Notes: a model not told the origin generated them from the letters alone. A stretch of 40,691 nt of DNA from an uncultured Eubacteriales bacterium (GCA_934726435.1 CAKVDR010000002.1:1-40691); one strand, 5' to 3'; counted from the stretch's first letter, positions 31,878 through 40,542 are shown. Translations and numbers: made by a program.

Positions 31878-33026
31878 TTATTCCTCCTCAAATTCAAGGA
31901 TTGGCGCGGTTTTATTGCTGTTAAGATAAACATTTTGGGCAATTCCTATCCCGAAATAAAGGCACGAAGCCGAAGAACCACCAACGCTGAAAAACGGCAG
32001 CGTAACGCCCATCACGGGCAGTAAACTAAGGCACATTCCAAGGTTAAAAATCGTTTGAGAAACAATTATCCCGATTATCCCAAAACAAATCAAAGCGCCC
32101 GTTTCATCGCCGCAATTTTTCGCAATAAATCCAAGCCGAAAAATCAAAAAAGCAATTAAAATCAAAATGAGCAAACAACCAAAAAAACCAAGTTCTTCGC
32201 CTGCCGCCGCAAAAATAAAATCGCTTTCTTGCACGGGCACAACGCCGTTTGCAACCCTCGGGCCATTAAAAAGGCCTCGTCCAAAAAGCCCTCCGGAACC
32301 TATCGATAGCATGCCCTGAATTTGCTGGTAACCCATATTAAGCGGGTCAGCCTCAGGGTTCATCTGCGTTAAAATTCTTCTTTTTTGATAATCTGCCAAA
32401 ACGAAATTCCACAAAACAGGCGCGCAAAGCGCAGCAAAAACGAAAAGCACGGCGAAATACCTAAAAGGAACGCCCGCAATGAAAGCCATTGTTAAAGCTG
32501 TGAACATGAAAATAATCGCGGCGCCGTCATCACCCTGCAAATGAGTGAGCAAAACCGGCACAAACGCATGAAGCGCAATAAAAAATACATCCTTAAGATT
32601 TTTGAAATTATTTTCTTTTTTAACTTTCGCTAGGTGGTGCGCAAACGTCACGGTGAAAAATATTTTGACAAGCTCTGAAGGCTGGAAGGTTATCCCTCCA
32701 GGGAGCCTCAGCCAGGCTTTGGCGTTTATTCCCATGGAGCCTTCAACTTTAACGCCTGCAAAGAGCGTGCACCCGATCAAAAAAATTCCAAAAGCTGCAA
32801 GCCATTTCCAAAATTTAGCCAGGGTTTTATAGTCAAAAGCTTGCAGAAAAAACGCGCCCAAAAGCCCGATCAAAACCGACAAAAGCTGGACGCTGAAATA
32901 ATTAAAAGTTTCCCTTGAAATGCTTTTAACAAGCAAAAGACTGTAAACGGAAATAAAGCCTATCAGAAGCCAAATAAGCTTGTTGCTATATTTCGCAGAA
33001 TTCAAAAAAGTTTTGTAAAAGTCCAT
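31878..33026 (-). CDS. rodA: Rod-shape peptidoglycan polymerase RodA (SEDS family)
   Basis: A 382-residue membrane protein with about ten hydrophobic helices. SEDS signatures: NAKAWLRLPGGITFQPSELVKI, THLQGDDGAAIIFMF, QQIQGMLSIGSGGLFGRGLF, VPVQESDFIFAAAGEELGFFG, and LLPVMGVTLPFFSVGGSS. It polymerises lipid II during side-wall growth with a class B PBP. The catalytic-loop Asp expected in SEDS proteins is in GDDGAA. ATG 33026 is nine bases after TAGG; an in-frame TTG upstream is too close. It follows znuB by 25 bp. It could be FtsW, but the short termini and RodA-like loops favour RodA. Confidence 0.92.
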   Translation of the reverse strand: MDFYKTFLNSAKYSNKLIWLLIGFISVYSLLLVKSISRETFNYFSVQLLSVLIGLLGAFFLQAFDYKTLAKFWKWLAAFGIFLIGCTLFAGVKVEGSMGINAKAWLRLPGGITFQPSELVKIFFTVTFAHHLAKVKKENNFKNLKDVFFIALHAFVPVLLTHLQGDDGAAIIFMFTALTMAFIAGVPFRYFAVLFVFAALCAPVLWNFVLADYQKRRILTQMNPEADPLNMGYQQIQGMLSIGSGGLFGRGLFNGPRVANGVVPVQESDFIFAAAGEELGFFGCLLILILIAFLIFRLGFIAKNCGDETGALICFGIIGIIVSQTIFNLGMCLSLLPVMGVTLPFFSVGGSSASCLYFGIGIAQNVYLNSNKTAPILEFEEE

Positions 33027-33051
33027 AAACGCCAACCTACCCCAGTCATTT

Positions 33052-33888
33052 TCAGCGAAATTTTCTCATAAAATAACTCACAAAGAATATCATCGCAGAA
33101 ACCAAAACTATGGTCGAGCCCGCTGATGTACCGATATAATATGAAATGAGTAGGCCCGATATTCCTGAAATAAACGAAAAACCAACCGACATTAAATGAT
33201 AACTTTTCATATTCCTGGCAAGGTTCCTCGCAGAAGCCGCCGGAAGAACTAAAAGTGAGTTTATCATCAGCATTCCAACCCACTTAAGAGATATCGTTAC
33301 TATTATGGCTATTAAAACAGAAAATAAATTCTTGTAAAATCTGACATTTATCTGCTTGCTCGCTGCCATTTCGCTGTTAAGCCCCGCCAAAAGAAGCTTG
33401 TTAAACGAAACAACCCAAACCGAAATAACAACCACAAGCGTCACGGCAAGCATTATGATTTCGTTTTTAGTAATCGAAAGAATATCCCCCACGAGATAAG
33501 AAGAATACTTCCCGAGCCCGCCGCTAAGCGAAAGAATGAAAATCCCAAGCGCAATCCCGGCTGATGAAAAAACTCCGATTATAGTATCTGAAGAAGAAGC
33601 CTCAGACTGCATTATAACCGAGATTCCAAGAGCAAACAAAACCGAAAAGCAAAGCATCGCAAAAGAATAATTGCTAACGCCCAGAACAACCCCAATTGCA
33701 ATTCCAGTCAGCGCGCAGTGCCCCAAGGCATCTGAAAAAAACGACATCTTGTTATTAACGATCATCGTTCCCACAAGGCCGAAAAGCGGCGTTATGAGCA
33801 AAATCGCCAAAAAGGCATTTTTCATGAAAGTAAAACTCACCCAAGAAAAAGGCAGCAGACTTTCCATAACTGAGTAAATTACTTCCAT
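33052..33888 (-). CDS. znuB: Zinc/manganese ABC transporter permease
   Basis: A 278-residue ABC-3 family permease with about eight membrane helices. Motifs: TPLFGLVGTMIVNNKMSFFSDALGHCALTGIAIG, DTIIGVFSSAGIALGI, YLVGDIL and LKWVGMLMINSLLVLPAASARNLARN. It forms the metal channel with ZnuC. Its start overlaps the znuC end by ten bases. A zinc preference follows from the His-rich ZnuA, not from this protein. Confidence 0.93.
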   Translation of the reverse strand: MEVIYSVMESLLPFSWVSFTFMKNAFLAILLITPLFGLVGTMIVNNKMSFFSDALGHCALTGIAIGVVLGVSNYSFAMLCFSVLFALGISVIMQSEASSSDTIIGVFSSAGIALGIFILSLSGGLGKYSSYLVGDILSITKNEIIMLAVTLVVVISVWVVSFNKLLLAGLNSEMAASKQINVRFYKNLFSVLIAIIVTISLKWVGMLMINSLLVLPAASARNLARNMKSYHLMSVGFSFISGISGLLISYYIGTSAGSTIVLVSAMIFFVSYFMRKFR

Positions 33889-34619
33889 ATGTCTTTTCCT
33901 CCATCCAAATCAAAACCAAAAGTTTCTCTAACTTTTGTGCTCTGCGAAAGCTCCTTTGCGCTGCCAATTTCTTCAACAGTGTGATTAATAAGCGCGTAAG
34001 AGCTTGCATATTTCGCCACGTGGCCAAGATCATGCGAAACCAAAATCACGGGCATGTGATAGTCATTGCGCATTGAATTTATAATACTATAAAAATTGCT
34101 TATTCCCTTTCTGTCAACTGCCGAAACAGGTTCATCGAGAATCAAAATGTCAGGTCTAGGGTCAAGCGCAAATGCAAGCAAAACTCTTTGAAGTTCGCCG
34201 CCTGAAAGCCTGCCGATCGGGCTGTTAACGTGAGTATGTACTCCAACTTTTTCAAGCAGTTCAAGCGCTCTTTTTTTCTTGCCGTGGCCAAGCCAAACCG
34301 GAAGCTTCGAAGAATTCGCGCAAAATAGGTCCATGACTGTAATTGGCGTGCTTGAATCAAAGCTAAGCCTCTGCGGAACATAGCCTATTTTCGGGTTTGA
34401 TATTTTATTGCCGTTTGAATCAAAAAACTCGATTTTCCCGCTGTAAGGCACGCTGTGAAGAACGGCTTTAAGCAAAGTTGTCTTTCCGGCGCCGTTTTTT
34501 CCGATAAGCGCAAGGGTTTCGCCGTGGTTAGCCGTTAAAGTAACGTTATGAAGAATCGTGTGGCCGCCTTTTTTAACATATAAATTCTTGATTTTTACAC
34601 TGCAGTGGCACTCTTTCAT
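33879..34619 (-). CDS. znuC: Zinc/manganese ABC transporter ATP-binding protein
   Basis: A 246-residue ATPase: Walker A GKNGAGKTT, Q-loop YVPQRLSF, signature LSGGELQRV, Walker B DILILDEP and H-loop LVSHDLGHV. It powers metal uptake with ZnuB. It lies 23 bp after znuA and overlaps znuB by ten bases. Confidence 0.94.
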   Translation of the reverse strand: MKECHCSVKIKNLYVKKGGHTILHNVTLTANHGETLALIGKNGAGKTTLLKAVLHSVPYSGKIEFFDSNGNKISNPKIGYVPQRLSFDSSTPITVMDLFCANSSKLPVWLGHGKKKRALELLEKVGVHTHVNSPIGRLSGGELQRVLLAFALDPRPDILILDEPVSAVDRKGISNFYSIINSMRNDYHMPVILVSHDLGHVAKYASSYALINHTVEEIGSAKELSQSTKVRETFGFDLDGGKDIWK

Positions 34620-34642
34620 TTTTCAAAATTCCTTTTTTCAAA

Positions 34643-35563
34643 TTATCTTAGCGCTTTTTCAAGCACTTCTAAATTCTTTTCCATTGCGTTTAAATAAGAA
34701 TCTGCTGAGCCGTCGCCTGTAACCGCAGGATCAAGTGCATAAACACTAACGCCCGTTTCGGATGCAATTGTTTTTGCGGTATTTTCAGGGTATTGAGGCT
34801 CGGTGAAAATGCATTTCACGTTTTTGGTTTCGATGAGATCAATCGTGTCTTTAATCTCTTTTACCGTTGGTTCTTCGCCGGGTTCATGATTTATAACTCC
34901 AACGATGTTGAGCCCGAATTCTTTGGCAAAATACGGGAAAGCTTCATGGAAAGTTATGATATTTTTATCTGTGATATTTTCAAGCCCTGCGTTTATTTTA
35001 TTTTTCAAAGAGCTTAATTTTTCGGTGTAAATTTTTGCGTTTTTCTCATAAAGCTCGGCATGGCTCGAATCAATCTTTGCAAGACCGCTACTAATGTTTT
35101 CAACTTGTTTCATACAGTTGCTAACCGACATCCAAATGTGCGGGTTTTCTTCATGGTGACAGTGCTCATGCTCGCTTTCTTCTTCATCTTCATGATGGTG
35201 GTGACATTCGTCTTTCAAAAGTTCAATGCCCGTGCTGGAATCAACGATTTTAACTTTTGGAAGCTCACTCGTGATTTTATCAACAAAAAGCTCCATTCCC
35301 CCACCGTTTATCACAAAAGCCGAGGATTTTTCAATTTTCTTAAGGTCATCCGATCTAAGCTGGAAATTATGCAAGCAACCTGTGTTATTTTCGCACATGT
35401 TCACAACTTCAACACCAGGAACATCCTTGACGACATTAAGCGTCATAACATAAACAGGGTAGCATGAAGTCACGATTTTAAAATCAGATTCACCACTTTT
35501 TCTGCACCCTGAAAAAATAGAAACCAAAAATAAAATAGCTAATATAAAAGAAAACTTTTTCAA
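34643..35563 (-). CDS. znuA: High-affinity zinc-binding lipoprotein
   Basis: A 306-residue cluster A-I binding protein. Lipobox FSGC with Cys20. Likely metal ligands: His65 (LHNF), His142 (NPHIWMS), His206 (FHEAFPYFA) and Asp278 (ALDPA). Between them is a His/Glu-rich loop (120-137) with nine His residues, typical of zinc-specific members. It captures zinc outside the cell for ZnuBC. Operon order is znuA-znuC-znuB, with rodA and further genes downstream. A possible promoter with an inverted repeat lies just upstream. Confidence 0.94.
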   Translation of the reverse strand: MKKFSFILAILFLVSIFSGCRKSGESDFKIVTSCYPVYVMTLNVVKDVPGVEVVNMCENNTGCLHNFQLRSDDLKKIEKSSAFVINGGGMELFVDKITSELPKVKIVDSSTGIELLKDECHHHHEDEEESEHEHCHHEENPHIWMSVSNCMKQVENISSGLAKIDSSHAELYEKNAKIYTEKLSSLKNKINAGLENITDKNIITFHEAFPYFAKEFGLNIVGVINHEPGEEPTVKEIKDTIDLIETKNVKCIFTEPQYPENTAKTIASETGVSVYALDPAVTGDGSADSYLNAMEKNLEVLEKALR

Positions 35564-35579
35564 ATTTATAACCTCACAA

Positions 35580-35598
35580 ATAGTATTCGTATAACTAT
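35580..35598. promoter_or_regulatory. Imperfect inverted repeat over the znuA promoter (possible metal operator)
   Basis: ATAGT-nine bases-ACTAT, covering the -10 region. A Zur-type repressor is expected for znu operons, but this does not match a Zur consensus I know. Confidence 0.3.
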
Positions 35599-35616
35599 AA
35601 TAAGGTTTTTTCGCAA
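35588..35616 (-). promoter_or_regulatory. Possible promoter of the znu-rodA operon
   Basis: Minus-strand TTGCGA-17 bases-TATACG, between the comEA-like gene and znuA. Confidence 0.5.
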
Positions 35617-35626
35617 GGAAGTAAAG

Positions 35627-36016
35627 CTAAACGCAAATATTATTCTTTATATTCTCAAAAACCTTCTTGCCTATTCCTTTCACGTTCATTATTTCTTCTT
35701 TATTTGCAAAGCCGCCGTGAGTTTCTCTGTAATCAATTATTCTTTTCGCCATGGCTTTTCCAACACCGCTTAATTTTTCAAGTTCCTCCGATGACGCCGT
35801 GTTTATGTTCACAACTTCATTTTTATTTTCGATTTTTGTTTCTTTGTTTTCTTCCAAAGTTTCGGCCGCAGCTAAACTTTCGCTTATTTCAACAGCATTT
35901 TTACTGAAAAAAGCATTGTAACCAACAAGCCCCGCAAACATAAAAAGCGCGATGGCAATTAAAATCCTTGTGCTTAAGTTTTTATCTCTATTTACTTTTT
36001 CCGAAAAATCATTCAT
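35627..36016 (-). CDS. ComEA-like membrane-anchored helix-hairpin-helix DNA-binding protein
   Basis: A 129-residue protein. A membrane anchor (about 17-36) is followed by an acidic linker and a C-terminal pair of helix-hairpin-helix motifs: NINTASSEELEKLSGVGKAMAKRIIDYR and KEEIMNVKGIGKKVFENIK. ComEA binds incoming DNA during transformation. It lacks the SLBB domain of full-length ComEA, so it is a short form. ATG 36016 follows GGAGG by eight bases; an in-frame GTG upstream overlaps that site. It is divergent from the SpoIIM-like gene. No comEC is seen nearby. Confidence 0.85.
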   Translation of the reverse strand: MNDFSEKVNRDKNLSTRILIAIALFMFAGLVGYNAFFSKNAVEISESLAAAETLEENKETKIENKNEVVNINTASSEELEKLSGVGKAMAKRIIDYRETHGGFANKEEIMNVKGIGKKVFENIKNNICV

Positions 36017-36086
36017 ACTTCCGCCCTCCACTTCATAGATATTAAAACAACAAATGAAAAAAGATGTAAAAATTTAAGGAGCAATT

Positions 36087-36728
36087 ATGACACACGCTAT
36101 AATAAACGCCAAAACACTACTGCAAAAATACGACATTATAAAAATTTTGAAAACCCGAAAAACTATTATCTTCCTGTTTTTATGCTTGGTAATCAGCATG
36201 ATTGTGGGCTCGATTTCGGTTTCTTCGCTTAACATGGACTACATTTATAAGCTTAATTTCTTATTTCTAAGCGATTTTAAAGAAAAGCTTTCTCAGTCCA
36301 GTCTCCAGGTTTTTTCTTCTTCGCTTGCAATGCTTGGCTCATTTGCAATTCTTTTGGAATTCTCTGCGTTTTCATGCCTTGGAACTTTTTTCATCCCGCT
36401 TCTTATTTCTTTTAAGGGCTTTAGCCTCGGCCTCACAGCAGGATATCTTTATCTCATTTATGGCCTCAAAGGCATTGCTTTTTATATTCTCATTCTTCTG
36501 CCCGGGATTTTCGTTTCTTCCGTTGCGGTCACTTTCTTCGCGGCAAACTGCATGAAATTTTCTTTCAAACTGGCTAAAACCGCCCTTGCAAAAGAAACCG
36601 AAGAAAACATTAAAGAAAACCTTAAAAATCATCTTAGAAAATCAGGCTATTGCCTCATTTTGCTGGTTATGTCATCAGGGCTTGACGTTTGCTTCATGAT
36701 GATGTTTTCAAGATTTTTCAACTTTTAA
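36087..36728 (+). CDS. Stage II sporulation protein M-like membrane protein
   Basis: A 213-residue protein with about five membrane helices, the same length as Bacillus SpoIIM (about 214). The central LISFKGFSLGLTAGYLYLIYGLKGIAFYIL and LLPGIFVSS resemble SpoIIM-family sequences of gut Clostridia. SpoIIM works with SpoIID and SpoIIP in engulfment. AGGAG is five bases before ATG. Its last 21 bases overlap the 3' end of the convergent RluA-like gene. Not adjacent to spoIID/P here; assignment is moderate. Confidence 0.75.
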   Translation: MTHAIINAKTLLQKYDIIKILKTRKTIIFLFLCLVISMIVGSISVSSLNMDYIYKLNFLFLSDFKEKLSQSSLQVFSSSLAMLGSFAILLEFSAFSCLGTFFIPLLISFKGFSLGLTAGYLYLIYGLKGIAFYILILLPGIFVSSVAVTFFAANCMKFSFKLAKTALAKETEENIKENLKNHLRKSGYCLILLVMSSGLDVCFMMMFSRFFNF

Positions 36729-37691
36729 CTTTTCGTAAAAATCCTTAATGAACCAAATTTTTTCTTCAGGTAAAATTATTTTTTTGCCGTTTAAATATTC
36801 AAGATTCCCTGCATTTTTTTCGAAATTAAACTCTATTTTGAAAGAGCACAATGCTTGATATTTATACCCAAAAGATTTATTAACCGCGTTTTTGCCGTAT
36901 TTGCCATCTCCAAGAATCGGGTGGCCGATAGATGCCAAATGCGCACGAATTTGGTGCGTTCTGCCGGTTAAAAGAGCTACCTTCAAAAGTGAAAAATCAT
37001 CGCTACTTGAAATAACATCGTATTTAGTGAGAATCGTTTTGAAATTTTCTGATTCCCTGCGGCTGCTTATGTAAACTTTGTTTTCAGTTTCGTTTTTAAA
37101 AAGAAAACCCTTTAAAAGATCTGACTTTTTGCTCATTTTGCCGAGAACTATGCAAACGTAAGATTTATTTATTTCTCTTTCTTTCATTTTTTCGTTCAAA
37201 ACAGCAAGTGAAGCGGCATTTTTTGCTGCAATGACAAGCCCTGAGGTATTTCTGTCAATCCTGTTAACAAGCGAAGGGGCAAAACAGTTCTCGCTTTCGG
37301 GGTTATATTCGCCTTTTTTGAAAAGATAATTTTTAATCCTGTTTATAAGGTTATCGCAACTTTTTTCTTTATCCGGGTGAACTATCATCCCTGCCGGTTT
37401 GTTAACGATTATTATATTTTCGTCTTCATAAATAACATCAAGGTTAAAACTGCTATTTTTAAATTCCCATTTAAAAGATTTATCCTCAAAAAATTCATCA
37501 TTTATATAAAGCTCTATTAAATCCCCCGTTTTTAATCTGTAAGATTCTTTTTCTCGCTTGCCATTTATTTTAATTCTTTTCTTTCTTATGTATTTATAAA
37601 TAAGGCTCATTGGCATACCATATATAAATTTTTGCAAAAATGAATCTAATCGTTTATTTTCATCATTTTTAGTAACTATAACTTTTTTCAT
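36708..37691 (-). CDS. RluA-family RNA pseudouridine synthase
   Basis: A 327-residue enzyme converting uridine to pseudouridine, probably in 23S rRNA. An N-terminal S4 domain (about 12-62) precedes the catalytic domain with VNKPAGMIVHPDK, catalytic Asp146 in NRIDRNTSG (usually HRLD), LLTGRTHQIRAHLASIGHPILGD and the C-terminal FEKN segment. RluC/RluD-like; the exact target is not readable. It has its own promoter at 37735-37763. Its 3' end overlaps the SpoIIM-like gene tail to tail. Confidence 0.92.
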   Translation of the reverse strand: MKKVIVTKNDENKRLDSFLQKFIYGMPMSLIYKYIRKKRIKINGKREKESYRLKTGDLIELYINDEFFEDKSFKWEFKNSSFNLDVIYEDENIIIVNKPAGMIVHPDKEKSCDNLINRIKNYLFKKGEYNPESENCFAPSLVNRIDRNTSGLVIAAKNAASLAVLNEKMKEREINKSYVCIVLGKMSKKSDLLKGFLFKNETENKVYISSRRESENFKTILTKYDVISSSDDFSLLKVALLTGRTHQIRAHLASIGHPILGDGKYGKNAVNKSFGYKYQALCSFKIEFNFEKNAGNLEYLNGKKIILPEEKIWFIKDFYEKLKVEKS

Positions 37692-37734
37692 TTAAATTAA
37701 TCTTTCCACCTTTTGATTTTGATTTCCCACTCAG

Positions 37735-37763
37735 ATTATAAGCTAAATTGCCAAATGTGTAAA
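37735..37763 (-). promoter_or_regulatory. Sigma-A promoter of the RluA-like gene
   Basis: Minus-strand TTTACA-17 bases-TATAAT. Confidence 0.75.
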
Positions 37764-37823
37764 TTCAAATATTTCAAAATCGCTTAATTTTTAAAACATA
37801 TTAAAATTTTCACTAAAAATCAC

Positions 37824-37852
37824 TTGACATGTTAATATTTTAATAATATAAT
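37824..37852 (+). promoter_or_regulatory. Perfect consensus promoter of the first secreted-protein gene
   Basis: TTGACA-17 bases-TATAAT, 38 bp before the ATG. Confidence 0.9.
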
Positions 37853-37890
37853 AACAATGTAAATACTTAATAAAAGAGGTAGAAAATATA

Positions 37891-39297
37891 ATGAAATCAA
37901 TGAATTTTAAAAAAGCTTTATCAGCTTCAATAGCATCATTGACCATGCTTTCAACTCTAAGTGGTTCAATTTCAACCAAAATTTATGCTTTAAAATCAGG
38001 CGCACAAGAAAATGTTGAAAATGACATTCAAAAAAACTTTATAGCATGTTCATACAACGGATATAATTTTATGTTCCAATATGATGAATTGCTTCAAGAT
38101 AAATCAAACAAGGAAATAGTAGATCAGTTTATAGAAAAATTCAAAGAAATAATGGCCAACAACCCTTTGGACAAAACCGTGCCAAAAAATAAAATGGTTA
38201 TTCATGAATTTGAAAATATTCCGAATACTTATGGAATAATGAGAGAATTCCTCTCAATAGCAAATCCCGAAGAGCAAAAAAATTATATAATACACTATTT
38301 AAAATGTGTACTCGGAATGTTTGAAAAAAAACAACAAGCAATCAAAGCTTGCCATACACCTGTAGAATCTGATTTTCACCAAGAAATACCCGAATTAACT
38401 GAACCTAGCGAAAATGCCAAAGAAGAATCAATATCAAAAGCAAATATAAAAACCGAACCTGAAGAAAGCAATGACGAAGAAATTGGAAACAATCAAACAT
38501 CTACTATAGAGTTTTTATACAATGGATATTTGTACTTAATAGTCACTGATAAGATTCCTTTCAATAGTCCAGAAGAAAAAAGTATGGATACATTTTTTAG
38601 ACTGGAAAACGATATCATAAATGAATACTACAACGAAGGCGTTATACCACCAACAAAAGGATTTGTTTTTCATGTATTTGAAACTAACTCTGACAAAGAG
38701 TTTATGCAAATTCTTTCATCAAACCAAAGCGATGAAGCCAAAAAACTCGCAATTAAAAATTTCTTAAATGAAATTGGCGCAGAAGCTGAAAAACGCAATT
38801 TCGAAATCACTGATGAAAAATTAATTCAAAAGTTAAAAAAACAAGGCATTAATGATATTAATGAAAACTTTAAAACCGAAGAAAAAGAACTAAGAGCCCG
38901 CATAGAAGAAGAGAAAATTAAAGAAGCACAAGGAGAAGTAGTAGCAAGAGCAAATACACCAGTGGAAGGCAGTTCCGACCAAGAAATGTATGCGTCAAGT
39001 GAACCTAGCGAAAACATTGAAGAAAACAAACTTGAATCTGACGAAAAAACTGATGTAGAAGAACATAAAGCTACTGAAGAAAACCAAAAACCACAAGCAA
39101 CTGCATCTGTAGAAAATCAATCTAAAAACTCGCAAAACAAAGATAAAAATAATAAACCTTCATTGAATAATTCCGGCAAAGAAACCAAAACAGAGGAAAA
39201 AGAATCCCAACCTAAAAAATCTTTCTGGTCGACTATTTTAAACTTCCTCGAAAAGTTACCTCTCATTGGAAAATTCGTTCACTTTTTGTGCAAATAA
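37891..39297 (+). CDS. Secreted protein of unknown function with two related repeats
   Basis: A 468-residue protein with a signal peptide (KKALSASIASLTMLSTLSGS, cleavage near residue 33). Two diverged copies of one module follow, about 48-178 and 204-377. Each opens with YNGY (55-58, 210-213), has a PPTKGFVFHVFE / PKNKMVIHEFE strand, and ends with TPVE[SG] then EPSEN (171-175, 371-375). A Glu/Lys/Asn-rich low-complexity stretch (about 375-440) leads to a hydrophobic amphipathic C-terminus, FWSTILNFLEKLPLIGKFVH, possibly membrane-interacting. No LPxTG or S-layer motif. AGAGGT lies ten bases before ATG. Single-gene unit. I recognise no family. Confidence 0.75.
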   Translation: MKSMNFKKALSASIASLTMLSTLSGSISTKIYALKSGAQENVENDIQKNFIACSYNGYNFMFQYDELLQDKSNKEIVDQFIEKFKEIMANNPLDKTVPKNKMVIHEFENIPNTYGIMREFLSIANPEEQKNYIIHYLKCVLGMFEKKQQAIKACHTPVESDFHQEIPELTEPSENAKEESISKANIKTEPEESNDEEIGNNQTSTIEFLYNGYLYLIVTDKIPFNSPEEKSMDTFFRLENDIINEYYNEGVIPPTKGFVFHVFETNSDKEFMQILSSNQSDEAKKLAIKNFLNEIGAEAEKRNFEITDEKLIQKLKKQGINDINENFKTEEKELRARIEEEKIKEAQGEVVARANTPVEGSSDQEMYASSEPSENIEENKLESDEKTDVEEHKATEENQKPQATASVENQSKNSQNKDKNNKPSLNNSGKETKTEEKESQPKKSFWSTILNFLEKLPLIGKFVHFLCK

Positions 39298-39303
39298 TTT
39301 TAC

Positions 39304-39338
39304 GATATCACCTGCTAAAATTGCGGGTGATTTTTTTT
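39304..39338 (+). terminator. Terminator of the first secreted-protein gene
   Basis: ATCACCTGC (39307-39315), seven-base loop, GCGGGTGAT (39323-39331), then T-run. Confidence 0.9.
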
Positions 39339-39377
39339 AAAAAATAAAATAATATTATAAAAATCTCTCAAACTTTA

Positions 39378-39406
39378 TTGACAAATTAATCATTTATTAA
39401 TATAAT
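39378..39406 (+). promoter_or_regulatory. Perfect consensus promoter of the second secreted-protein gene
   Basis: TTGACA-17 bases-TATAAT, 38 bp before the ATG, the same layout as for the preceding gene. Confidence 0.9.
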
Positions 39407-39444
39407 GAAAACATAAATTAATTTTCAAAAAGGTAGGACTTGCA

Positions 39445-40470
39445 ATGAGATTATTTAACCTTAAAAAAACAATATCATACTCTACAGCATTTTTAACAAT
39501 TTTTTCTTCCATGAGTATCTTAAATTGCGCTAAGGTGAATGCCACACAAGAAAAATTGGATTCAAAATCTAAATACGCTTATAACATAAATGATACCATC
39601 AAATTCACGCAAGGAGATCTTGACAATTTAATAATGCGTCCTCAACCTGCAAATGGAATCCCAAATCTGGCTAATCTTCTAAAAAAAGATAGAAACATAA
39701 ATCATTGGATTAGAGCCATGGGAATTTACTCGCAAATCACTACAGATATTGAATTACTTGTGCCTTCGCAAAATTATAAAGGTCTAGAACAAGATATAAC
39801 AAGAGCTGATATAAGCGAAATTTGCGAAATAGAATCTATAAACATAGGAAACCTGCTTAACGAAATAAGAGATATTCTCACTGAAGATGGCATCCCACAA
39901 GAAATTAAAAAAGAAAAATATTTACGTTTAATCATAGACTTTTTAAATTCAACATTTAGAGGAATACGCCTAATTAAAAAAAGTTTAAAACCAAGATTTG
40001 AAAAATTTGAAAGTATAAAAACTAATTTACTACAATTACTAAAGCAAACGTCTGGAGAAGAAGACATAAGTAAGGTAATAGAAAACATAGAAGAAATAAG
40101 AAAAAACAACCCTGAAGAAGAAATAAATGTCATGGCAAAAATAATACAAAACGTTATTATTTCAAAAAGAAATTTATACTTAATTAGAGTGGATGCAAGT
40201 TACTGGAGAAACAAAAAAATACCGCTCTATGAAAAAATACAAAGTTTAAAAAGCCGCACTGAAACTGGACAAAAACTCACACCCGATGAAGCTAAAAATC
40301 GTAACTCACTAATAGACGAATGTACAAAAATCATGGAAAAAGAAATAGAAGTAGCGAAATGCGAAGCGTTAGCAGATTACGAACTGCTAAAAGCAACCGA
40401 AGATAAGTACATTATCGAAGACATACCTAGAGCAATGTTGCTGAATGAAATTGAAAAATTAAACTTTTAA
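39445..40470 (+). CDS. Secreted helical protein of unknown function
   Basis: A 341-residue protein with a signal peptide-like N-terminus (RLFNLKKTISYSTAFLTIFS, through SILNCAKVNA). The mature part is rich in Lys, Glu and Ile and mostly helical, with likely coiled coils around 165-235 and 260-320. Cys28 could be a lipid-attachment site (ILNC), though the lipobox is imperfect. An AGGTAGGA ribosome site is six bases before ATG. It repeats the promoter layout of the preceding secreted gene but shows no clear sequence similarity to it beyond the signal region. No family recognised. Confidence 0.7.
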   Translation: MRLFNLKKTISYSTAFLTIFSSMSILNCAKVNATQEKLDSKSKYAYNINDTIKFTQGDLDNLIMRPQPANGIPNLANLLKKDRNINHWIRAMGIYSQITTDIELLVPSQNYKGLEQDITRADISEICEIESINIGNLLNEIRDILTEDGIPQEIKKEKYLRLIIDFLNSTFRGIRLIKKSLKPRFEKFESIKTNLLQLLKQTSGEEDISKVIENIEEIRKNNPEEEINVMAKIIQNVIISKRNLYLIRVDASYWRNKKIPLYEKIQSLKSRTETGQKLTPDEAKNRNSLIDECTKIMEKEIEVAKCEALADYELLKATEDKYIIEDIPRAMLLNEIEKLNF

Positions 40471-40474
40471 TATC

Positions 40475-40503
40475 GCCTGCCTTTTGGCAGGTGTTTCCCC
40501 CCC
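40475..40503 (+). terminator. Terminator-like hairpin followed by a C7 tract
   Basis: CGCCTGCC (40475-40482, reading CGCCTGCC-TTTT-GGCAGGTG), then TTT and seven C (40497-40503). The U-run is short and broken by the C tract. Confidence 0.65.
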
Positions 40504-40542
40504 ATTTTTTTCAAATAGTTATAGGAAGTGAAAATTATACCA

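Noticed and set aside
33002..33283. Open frame antisense-phase to znuB/rodA junction
   Set aside because: It lies in another frame of two well-supported genes and has no family features.
40497..40512. C7 tract and following T-run before radC as a phase-variable homopolymer
   Set aside because: It lies between a terminator and a weak ribosome site, outside coding DNA and any recognised promoter spacer; no mechanism is visible.
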